Of a stretch of 6,131 nucleotides of DNA, positions 1 through 5,421 are shown in pieces. Origin of the DNA: CAZTJA01 sp964613745. Its GTDB lineage: Bacteria > Desulfobacterota > Desulfomonilia > Desulfomonilales > Desulfomonilaceae. The translations under genes were made by a program, and so were the position numbers. The notes beneath the pieces were generated by a model. That model saw only the letters and a list, made by a program, of their open reading frames with translations. It did no database searches and was not told the origin of the DNA. The DNA lies in the NCBI GenBank assembly GCA_964613745.1, contig CAZTJA010000145.1:1-6131 (forward strand). Reading direction: 5' to 3'. How positions within the stretch are numbered: the first letter of the stretch is position 1; each line of letters starts with the position of its first letter.

Positions 1-456
1 GAACCCCAGAAACACGTCACTTATGTAAACACCGGATGACATGACCGCCTGAAACCAGGGTTCGTTTGCATAGTTTACCTGTTTGAGTTTTTCATAATAG
101 GGACCGGTATAAGCCAAGTGGCTGCCGTCTTCAGAAATGACGCCCAAGTCGATAAACGACTTAGAACGTATCTGCATTGTGTTGAAAACACGATTTAGGT
201 ATGCTTCGTCCTTAAGCTGCTCTAAAGATTGAGTATTGATTACCGTGGTAAGTTGAGCTATCCGTTCGTTGAAGAAAAGCTCCATCGTAGAGCGCTCATT
301 TTCCGCAAGTGTTTTCATGCTTTCAAGGATCTTATCTCTGTAAGACGTGCTGAACTGGTAATAGATAGTGGCTCCGAGTGCAAACAGAGGTATCAGTGAA
401 AAGAACAAGGTCGTTGCAACCATGCTCCTTCGCAGCTTATGGTAGTCTTTGAACAC
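1..456 (-). CDS. Membrane sensor protein, N-terminal part (probable sensor histidine kinase with extracytoplasmic sensor domain)
   Basis: The first 152 codons are visible and the gene continues past base 1 without a stop. A short basic N-terminus (FKDYHKLRRS) precedes one hydrophobic segment at about residues 12-33 (VATTLFFSLIPLFALGATIYY). A predicted extracytoplasmic stretch follows, starting with a helix (about 38-85) and leading into an alpha/beta region with FIDLGVISEDG (101-111), AYTGPY (115-120), WFQAV (134-138) and YISDVFLG (144-151). These are the marks of a dCache-like periplasmic sensor as found in many deltaproteobacterial histidine kinases. I infer the kinase output because no transmitter domain lies inside the window; a diguanylate cyclase or chemoreceptor output is possible. 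The start is GTG at 456 because AGGAGG lies 7 nt upstream (464-469). The in-frame ATG at 423 would remove the basic anchor flank. The gene is transcribed divergently from the glycosyltransferase-cupin gene, and a sigma-54-like site lies upstream. Confidence 0.75.
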   Translation of the reverse strand, partial: MFKDYHKLRRSMVATTLFFSLIPLFALGATIYYQFSTSYRDKILESMKTLAENERSTMELFFNERIAQLTTVINTQSLEQLKDEAYLNRVFNTMQIRSKSFIDLGVISEDGSHLAYTGPYYEKLKQVNYANEPWFQAVMSSGVYISDVFLGF

Positions 457-582
457 GCCGAATCCTCCTATGGACTGGTCAACCTAGCTGTTGTATATGG
501 AAACCAACATATTAAAAATGGGAGCCGATAGAGTATACGAACGAAAAGACTTAGCGAACAGTCTTTTGTGCATCGAGAAATA

Positions 583-599
583 AGCACATTTTGTGCCAG
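583..599 (-). promoter_or_regulatory. Candidate sigma-54 (RpoN) -24/-12 promoter for the sensor gene
   Basis: On the minus strand the bases read CTGGCAC-AAAAT-GTGCTT. The GG (597-596) and GC (585-584) dinucleotides are separated by exactly 10 nt, as in the consensus YTGGCACG-N4-TTGCW. The -24 half is perfect through CTGGCAC and the -12 half has GTGC in place of TTGC. A start near 573 would give a leader of about 117 nt before the GTG at 456. The assignment rests on sequence match only. The same bases form a short palindrome, GCACA-TTT-TGTGC (584-596), so a protein-binding site is an alternative reading. Confidence 0.5.
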
Positions 600-708
600 A
601 TTTGAAAGATGGCAGCATTGTATTTTTTTTAGTGCATCGTTGTAAATTATGGGAATTTCAGGACAGGTTTGCAGTAAATTCGGGTATATTGATCAACGGA
701 GTTGTTAA

Positions 709-2052
709 ATGCGTGTAGCCATTCTTTATCCATCCTCAGTTGAGTCACTGGATTCCGAGTGGAATTGGGAAAAACTGGTCACATCGCTTGCACTAGGTCT
801 TAAATCCCATGAGGTGGACGTAGTCCTTTACGGTTCTGGTGATCCTGAATCCCAAGACAATCTTCAACTGATACTGCCTGGTGTTACGAAAGATGACCCG
901 CAACTCGTAAAAACGAGAACGCAAATTCACACGAGTGAGCTGTTCGAAAAAGCAACGGAATTCGACATCATTCACAATATCGGCGGATCTCTTCCACTGA
1001 CATACTCCGGGTTGACCGACACCCCGATCGTAAGCACAATAAATGGGATTTCCTCCGCCAAAACACTCGCATTGTTGAAAAAATACAATCAACGTACTTT
1101 TTACGTTTCTCCTTCTGACTCAGACCGTTCAACCGAGCTTAATTACATAGCCACTGTTCGTCACGGAGTAGATTGTCCACCGATTCAGGAAGCAGCAGAA
1201 TTGGAAAATTTGCTTTTCATCGGGGATATCTCAAGAGCGGGCGGGGCCGCCGATGCTGTTGAGATTGCATTAAAATCCCGTAAAAAATTGGTTCTTTGCG
1301 GGAAAAAACCTGACAACCATTTTTTCAACGATTTTATTGAACCATTTTATAAAACGGAAATAGACCTCATCACAAATTGTGCCCCGGCGCTAAAACAAAA
1401 ACTTATATCAAATGCTTCCGCGTTGATTAAGCCCTTCGGCAGGACCGAGCTGTTCGACCTGGATTTAATGGAGGCAAACATTCAAGGTACGCCGGTTATA
1501 GCGTACGATTCCCCGTGGGTTAGGGAAGTCATAATGGACGGGGTAAATGGTTTTATTGTTTCCGATGTATTTGGTGCAATTGAAGCCGTGAGCCGTTTAG
1601 CCGAAGTATCCAGAGATAAGTGCAGAAGATATGCCGAGGAAACATTCTCGACTGATCGTATGGTGAGAGACTATCTTAATGTTTATCAACGTATTCTGGA
1701 TAGCCGGAAAAAAGAAGACCGGAGACCCTGGGGTTATTACCAGGTACTTTCTGATGCCGGCGATCACAAAGTCAAACGGATCGTCGTTTACCCCCACAGG
1801 AGATTGAGCCTCCAACGACATCGTCGCAGAGCCGAGCATTGGTACGTAGTCTCCGGGACTGCAAGAGTTACTCTCAATGCGGACGAAATTTTTCTTAATG
1901 CGGGCGAGGCGATCAATATCGGAGTAGGCTCGTTACACAGAGTTTGCAATCCAGGAGACGACCCGTTGGTCTTCATCGAAGTTCAGATCGGTGATTATTT
2001 CGGAGAAGATGATATTGAAAGATTCGAAGATGATTTCGGGAGATGCAGCTAA
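709..2052 (+). CDS. Glycosyltransferase family 4-like protein fused to a type II phosphomannose-isomerase-like cupin
   Basis: The 447-residue protein has two domains. Residues 1-330 look like a GT-B glycosyltransferase of the GT4 type: MRVAILYP start, FDIIHNIGG (85-93), RHGVD (151-155), FIGDIS (170-175), an E-x7-E pair at E247/E255, GTPVIAYDSPWVREVI (260-275) and DGVNGFIV (277-284). Residues 338-447 match the C-terminal cupin of ManC-type enzymes: RPWGYYQVL, HKVKRIVV, LSLQRHRRRAEHW (366-378), a second motif with H410 and N414, IEVQIGDYFGEDDI and a terminal RFEDDFGR. No nucleotidyltransferase domain is present, so this is not ManC. The expected GR...KG donor loop reads GDISRAGG, and the second His of HxH is R373. 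A role in sugar or envelope polysaccharide metabolism, or sugar-dependent regulation, is inference; donor and acceptor are unknown. The start is supported by GGAG (698-701), 7 nt before ATG. It appears monocistronic, ending in a hairpin right after the stop. Confidence 0.85.
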   Translation: MRVAILYPSSVESLDSEWNWEKLVTSLALGLKSHEVDVVLYGSGDPESQDNLQLILPGVTKDDPQLVKTRTQIHTSELFEKATEFDIIHNIGGSLPLTYSGLTDTPIVSTINGISSAKTLALLKKYNQRTFYVSPSDSDRSTELNYIATVRHGVDCPPIQEAAELENLLFIGDISRAGGAADAVEIALKSRKKLVLCGKKPDNHFFNDFIEPFYKTEIDLITNCAPALKQKLISNASALIKPFGRTELFDLDLMEANIQGTPVIAYDSPWVREVIMDGVNGFIVSDVFGAIEAVSRLAEVSRDKCRRYAEETFSTDRMVRDYLNVYQRILDSRKKEDRRPWGYYQVLSDAGDHKVKRIVVYPHRRLSLQRHRRRAEHWYVVSGTARVTLNADEIFLNAGEAINIGVGSLHRVCNPGDDPLVFIEVQIGDYFGEDDIERFEDDFGRCS

Positions 2053-2080
2053 AGGGCACGAATGTGCCCTCTTTGTTATT
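2053..2080. terminator. Probable intrinsic terminator between convergent genes
   Basis: A perfect 7-bp stem, AGGGCAC (2053-2059) with GTGCCCT (2064-2070), closes a GAAT loop directly after the TAA of the glycosyltransferase-cupin gene. On the plus strand it is followed by a broken T-rich run (CTTTGTTATT). On the minus strand it lies 5 nt past the stop of the 2076-2651 gene, followed only by TTTAG. It probably ends the plus-strand transcript and may also serve the converging one. The weak T tracts limit confidence. Confidence 0.65.
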
Positions 2081-2651
2081 TGTTGGCATAATTAGGATCT
2101 ATCTGCCAATAAGTCATAGTTTTCTTCGTCCATTCCGGTTCGGCAAAATTGGGCCACTTTGCGCCTTCAAAATTCGGAGCTTTTTCGAGACTTTCCTTAT
2201 CCATATTGATGACAAGTCGGTTGTCATTACCGTGTTTTACTGCTCTCATAGGAATTGGAATGAGTTTGTCGCCGATTCCAAGTAATCCCCCATGAGAAAG
2301 AATAATATAGCTAATCCTGCCATACTGGTCGGTTACCAAATCGTTCACCGTTCCAAGCTTGTCGCCATTCCGATTGTAGATGTTCTTATTCCAAAAATCG
2401 CTTATTTTAACCGGAACTCTAGCCTGGTTTTGACCCCCGGCCTGGGACGTTTGCTCGGATCCAAATTGTTCAACTACTTGACCATCACTCTTGGCCCCGG
2501 TTGCAGGCATTTGCTGCGGCGAAGAAGCCGCAGATTGCGGCATGCTTTGTTGAGTGGAAGCATTGTTTGATTGATCCGTTTGCGCCCAAATATTTGTAGC
2601 CGGAAGAATGGAGAAGACACTTACAAGCAAGAAAATGTATAATTTCAACAT
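2076..2651 (-). CDS. Secreted PRC-barrel domain protein (191 aa)
   Basis: The N-terminus is a clear Sec signal peptide: MLKLYIFLLVSVFSILPATNIWA with likely cleavage after A23, before QTDQ. A Gln/Ser/Ala-rich linker spans residues 24-80. A PRC-barrel domain follows at about 82-160 (VKISDFWNKNIYNRNGDKLG, then VNDLVTDQYGRISYIILSHGG and LGIGDKLIPIP). The C-terminal box EKAPNFE...WPNFAEPEW (156-174) is shared almost word for word with the product of the gene just upstream (2718-3566), so the two are paralogues. PRC barrels are small beta domains known from the photosynthetic reaction centre H subunit and from RimM; exported ones in proteobacteria have no settled function. I infer a periplasmic or surface location. 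ATG is preceded by GAGG at 5 nt spacing. It is probably co-transcribed with the upstream gene, 66 nt away, with a hairpin between them. Confidence 0.85.
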   Translation of the reverse strand: MLKLYIFLLVSVFSILPATNIWAQTDQSNNASTQQSMPQSAASSPQQMPATGAKSDGQVVEQFGSEQTSQAGGQNQARVPVKISDFWNKNIYNRNGDKLGTVNDLVTDQYGRISYIILSHGGLLGIGDKLIPIPMRAVKHGNDNRLVINMDKESLEKAPNFEGAKWPNFAEPEWTKKTMTYWQIDPNYANK

Positions 2652-2668
2652 GTTTACCTCGAATAGTA

Positions 2669-2696
2669 TTCTGAGAGGGGAACAACCCTCTCAGAA
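2669..2696 (-). other. Intercistronic stem-loop between the two secreted PRC-barrel genes
   Basis: A perfect 11-bp inverted repeat (TTCTGAGAGGG with CCCTCTCAGAA) encloses a 6-nt loop. In the direction of transcription it lies 22 nt after the stop of the 2718-3566 gene and 17 nt before the ATG of the 2076-2651 gene. The bases after it (AATACTATT on the minus strand) are not a good U tract, so I read it as an mRNA-stabilising, processing or partial attenuation element rather than a full terminator. Confidence 0.6.
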
Positions 2697-2717
2697 AATC
2701 AGAATCCTTTTGCGATA

Positions 2718-3566
2718 TTAGCGGGATTCAGTTAAACCCCTCGATGCAGGAGTTCCGGTATTACCAGCTTTTTTCGCTGCATCATCCGAGTTCACGGCAG
2801 TGCTGCCGGAAGTACTGCTGTTGAAATTGGTGTCCTTGCTGTAATTGCGATCGGCAAGATTGCTTCCCGAATTCGATTTCATTTCAGCATTTTTGCTGGA
2901 AGAATCTTTGTTCCAACTGTCACGGCTGAAATAACTGCTCACCGAGTTGGACCAATCTCCTTCGGCGAAATTCGGCCAAGATTTCGTTTCAAAATTTGGG
3001 GCCTTTTCGATCATATCTTTGCTCATGTCGACCATAAGATAATTGCGGTTTTGTGTCGCATTTCCATGAGCGGCAATTGAATTCCAAGGAATCGGAACTA
3101 GTTTGTCACCAATACCAAGAAAACCACCATGGGAAAGAATCACGTAGGTGATCTTGCCGTTCTGATCTATAACTACATCTTCAACTTTGCCGAGGTCCTG
3201 ACCATCAACGTTCTTGATCGACTGTCCCATAATCATTGAAATTCTCTGGGGACCCATTGCCGAAAACTGATCGCGCTGATTTGCATTTTTCTGGTTGGCT
3301 CCACTCTGCGACATTGCAGATGAAGATCCTTGATTAGAAGCTGCGTTCTGTTTGGATGCGGAACTCTGATCGGCTGCAGCCGATTTGTTTGAGGAAGCTG
3401 AGCCGGAACTCATGTCTCTATTTGATCCGGAGTCGCTGCGATTAACACTCCCCGCCTGTGACTGAGTGCTGCTCATATCCGAACGGTCGGTGGATTGAGC
3501 GAAAATTGGGGCTGCAATGAAAGCAACAAGTAATAATGATAAAATGAGAGTACCTAATCTGTTCAT
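2718..3566 (-). CDS. Secreted PRC-barrel protein with Ser/Asn-rich low-complexity flanks (282 aa)
   Basis: A Sec signal peptide (MNRLGTLILSLLLVAFIAAPIFA, cleavage after A23) leads into a low-complexity stretch rich in Ser, Asn, Gln and Ala (24-105). A PRC-barrel domain occupies about 108-192, with ISMIMGQSIKNVDGQDLG, VEDVVIDQNGKITYVILSHGG and LGIGDKLVPIP. The box EKAPNFE...WPNFAEGDW (187-205) follows, then a second Ser/Asn-rich tail (about 210-282) absent from the shorter paralogue at 2076-2651. The flanks look disordered and would suit an exported linker or a surface-associated protein; I see no LPxTG, lipobox or other anchor. The start has GGAG (3573-3576) 6 nt before ATG. It lies downstream of the double-PRC gene with a 194-nt gap large enough for its own promoter, and probably reads through into the 2076-2651 gene. 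Its ligand and function are unknown. Confidence 0.85.
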   Translation of the reverse strand: MNRLGTLILSLLLVAFIAAPIFAQSTDRSDMSSTQSQAGSVNRSDSGSNRDMSSGSASSNKSAAADQSSASKQNAASNQGSSSAMSQSGANQKNANQRDQFSAMGPQRISMIMGQSIKNVDGQDLGKVEDVVIDQNGKITYVILSHGGFLGIGDKLVPIPWNSIAAHGNATQNRNYLMVDMSKDMIEKAPNFETKSWPNFAEGDWSNSVSSYFSRDSWNKDSSSKNAEMKSNSGSNLADRNYSKDTNFNSSTSGSTAVNSDDAAKKAGNTGTPASRGLTESR

Positions 3567-3648
3567 TTCTGTCTCCTAATTGAGATTCTATGTGCGCCTA
3601 AATTACTCGGCGTCACAATCTAAGCCGGTTAGCCGTAAATATTAATTA

Positions 3649-3676
3649 TTTGTACCCGTATATAGTGAGTGGACAA
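3649..3676 (-). promoter_or_regulatory. Weak candidate sigma-70 promoter for the secreted PRC-barrel pair
   Basis: On the minus strand TTGTCC (3676-3671) and TACAAA (3654-3649) are 16 nt apart, each matching four of six consensus bases, with an AT-rich segment just downstream. The -35 element coincides with one copy of a TTGTCCA repeat. The 194-nt gap before the gene makes a promoter here likely, but the exact elements are uncertain. Confidence 0.3.
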
Positions 3677-3760
3677 ACCGCCACGTATCTGGACAAGTCT
3701 GACATTCATGGCTTCCAAAAGTTCGAGCTAGCGAAAATGTCAATAATAGAGCACACATTG

Positions 3761-4498
3761 TCATTTGCTTCTGGGATGATCTTGATCAGATCCCGATTTC
3801 ATATCGTCGTCTCCTAAGCGACGGAACCAATATCCGGTTCTAAAATAATGGTGGAACAACTCTTCTTCGTATCCGCGGTCAACAGAACCCGACGAATACT
3901 CCGGTGAAGTTAGTATTTGCTCGACGGTTAGATCGATATAAACTTGCTGATCATGCCAGTTTACCGACTCCACCCATTCTGGAGAAATGAGCACTCTTTT
4001 GCCTGGAAACCAATTTCCCGTGTCCACGACCATGTAGCGAATTGTCCAGGTTTCTTCATCAATGACAAAATCGTAAACATGCCCTATGTGTCCGTTTTTG
4101 GCTTGTATATAATGCCCAATCACATGTTGAGTATTCCTCAAGTGAGTTTCCGGACGTACGGCGCTCATGTGACGAAATCGCATGGAAAGCAGGCCAAAGA
4201 ACGTATTTAGTTCATCCTCGACCAATCTTGACAAGGCTTTTTCCACATCGGCCGCAGGGCTATTTTTGATTTTTTCTCGGCTGAGATTCAAAGTTAGAGA
4301 CTGACGTTCAAAATCAATTTCGGTGACTGAAACGGCAGGAATCAATAATTTCCGACCGGGTAACCAAACACCGGTATCAACCACTATGTATTTAATGATC
4401 CATTCCTCGTCATCAAAGTAAAAAGATTTTACTTGTCCTATTTCCCCGTCGGTCGCATAAACAAAGAAACGTCTAACAGAATCTAAGCTTCGGAGCAT
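3761..4498 (-). CDS. Cytoplasmic double PRC-barrel domain protein (245 aa)
   Basis: Two PRC-barrel repeats lie at about residues 3-80 and 120-198. Each carries the same core: FDDEEWIIKYIVVDTGVWLPGRKLLI (27-53) and IDEETWTIRYMVVDTGNWFPGKRVLI (146-171). Each repeat also opens with an 'ATDGEIGQV' / 'AKNGHIGHV' turn and ends in a 'LSREKIKNSP' / 'LTVEQILTSP' helix. A charged tail (about 226-245) follows HHYFRTGYWF. There is no signal peptide or membrane segment, so it is probably cytoplasmic, unlike the two PRC genes downstream. The start is ATG at 4498, giving MLRSL as is usual for this family, with GGAGG 6 nt upstream. A longer reading to 4564 needs a TTG start without a good ribosome site. Members of this double-PRC family are common in proteobacteria, and to my knowledge no biochemical role has been established. 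No terminator is evident after the stop. Confidence 0.87.
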   Translation of the reverse strand: MLRSLDSVRRFFVYATDGEIGQVKSFYFDDEEWIIKYIVVDTGVWLPGRKLLIPAVSVTEIDFERQSLTLNLSREKIKNSPAADVEKALSRLVEDELNTFFGLLSMRFRHMSAVRPETHLRNTQHVIGHYIQAKNGHIGHVYDFVIDEETWTIRYMVVDTGNWFPGKRVLISPEWVESVNWHDQQVYIDLTVEQILTSPEYSSGSVDRGYEEELFHHYFRTGYWFRRLGDDDMKSGSDQDHPRSK

Positions 4499-4586
4499 AT
4501 GGCCCCTCCGTACTAATTGAGTAACAGTCCGAGTTCGTAATTGATATAGAAAACTCGAGAGCAATTCCGATTCACTTCATAGAAGA

Positions 4587-4614
4587 AAAATAAGCTCCAA
4601 AATTATCGAATCAA
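4587..4614 (-). promoter_or_regulatory. Weak candidate sigma-70 promoter for the double-PRC gene
   Basis: On the minus strand TTGATT (4614-4609) and TATTTT (4592-4587) are separated by 16 nt, each a four-of-six match to consensus. Transcription from here would start near 4580 and leave a leader of about 80 nt before ATG 4498. The 203-nt gap after the SPOR gene holds no other recognisable element and no clear terminator, so read-through from argS/SPOR cannot be excluded. Confidence 0.3.
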
Positions 4615-4701
4615 GAGTTCAGGGAAGTTTCTGTTGAGGGGAGAACGCGAAAACAATGGGGATGATGAACGTGAATAGATCTTCAATGTCCACCAAACTG
4701 A

Positions 4702-5421
4702 TTAATTTCTAACGGCTAGAGAAATGCCGGATATTCCCTCTTTGGATTTCAATTGTTTTGAAAACTCATCGGCTGATTGTTCCGTCGGAAAAGCACCCAA
4801 CATGAGGCGATAAATAACACCTGTTTCGGGCCGAGCGGTTGGTCTCAAGATGACTTCGTACCCCTTTGCTTTCCACTTGCGAGCCCATTCTTGTGCAATC
4901 GCTGGATTGCTGAAAGACCCGACCTGAACAGAAAACGTTTTAGGTTTTTCCTGCGTACGTGGACTCTGTTTTTTCTCTGATGAAGTTTCTAAGATATCTT
5001 TGGGGCCGTTCTTGTCATTCAAATTGGCCTCCGAAATTGTTGCCCCTGATTCAGCAGCCCTGCTTAAAGCTGCGTGGGTAGGGTCTTGAAATCCGTCCTC
5101 CTGAAGATTGCGGTAAAATGTTATCTCGGTCCGTTTTTTCAAGGGTTCTTGACAGACAGCACTGTTGGCTGCGGCCTGAGAAGGCTTAGTCTTAGCAACA
5201 CACGTATCTGGTTGTTCCAGAATAGGGCCGAAAGCTTTTCCTGCTATAGATGAGTCTCGTATCAGATAAATATTGATGGCTCCCAACAAAATCATTAGCA
5301 ACACAGACGCAATCACTCCCAGTGTAAGTCTTCCGTTTTTCAGCACCGTCGTTTCACCGGTTCTGTTAGCTGAATTACTCGAAGGTGCTCGTGTTACACT
5401 TGATCGTTTGAAGAATTTCAC
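4702..5421 (-). CDS. Membrane-anchored SPOR-domain protein
   Basis: The 239-residue protein has a short basic cytoplasmic N-terminus (MKFFKRSSVTR), one transmembrane helix at about 33-54 (TLGVIASVLLMILLGAINIYLI), a long polar linker with two cysteines (C74, C90), and a C-terminal SPOR domain at about 161-238 (KTFSVQVGSFSNPAIAQEWARKW, then GVIYRLMLGAF and the final ISLAVRN). SPOR domains bind denuded septal peptidoglycan glycans, so the likely place of action is the periplasmic side of the inner membrane, at the division site. I chose GTG at 5421: GGAG lies 5 nt upstream and the start overlaps the argS stop by 4 nt (GTGA), which implies translational coupling. A longer reading from TTG 5463 would run deep into argS and is unlikely. 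FtsN-like proteins share this architecture, but nothing here identifies it as FtsN. Confidence 0.88.
   Translation of the reverse strand: MKFFKRSSVTRAPSSNSANRTGETTVLKNGRLTLGVIASVLLMILLGAINIYLIRDSSIAGKAFGPILEQPDTCVAKTKPSQAAANSAVCQEPLKKRTEITFYRNLQEDGFQDPTHAALSRAAESGATISEANLNDKNGPKDILETSSEKKQSPRTQEKPKTFSVQVGSFSNPAIAQEWARKWKAKGYEVILRPTARPETGVIYRLMLGAFPTEQSADEFSKQLKSKEGISGISLAVRN

Noticed and set aside
685..690. TATATT as a -10 box for the glycosyltransferase-cupin gene
   Set aside because: It is a good -10 match, but transcription would start at about the ribosome binding site (698-701), leaving almost no leader, and no good -35 lies at the right spacing.
2043..2285. Plus-strand open frame of 80 codons
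   Set aside because: It lies opposite the 2076-2651 gene, spans the terminator hairpin and shows no recognisable protein features; it is a shadow of the minus-strand gene.
3700..3742. Inverted repeat TGACATT/AATGTCA with a 29-nt loop downstream of the double-PRC gene, considered as a terminator
   Set aside because: The arms are only 7 bp, the loop is long with just a 4-bp inner pairing, and no T tract follows on the minus strand.
3944..4210. Plus-strand open frame of 88 codons
   Set aside because: It is antisense to the well-supported second PRC domain and has no family resemblance or convincing ribosome site.
4499..4564. N-terminal extension of the double-PRC protein by 22 residues
   Set aside because: It relies on a TTG start at 4564 with no good ribosome site, whereas ATG 4498 has GGAGG at 6 nt and gives the usual MLRSL start.
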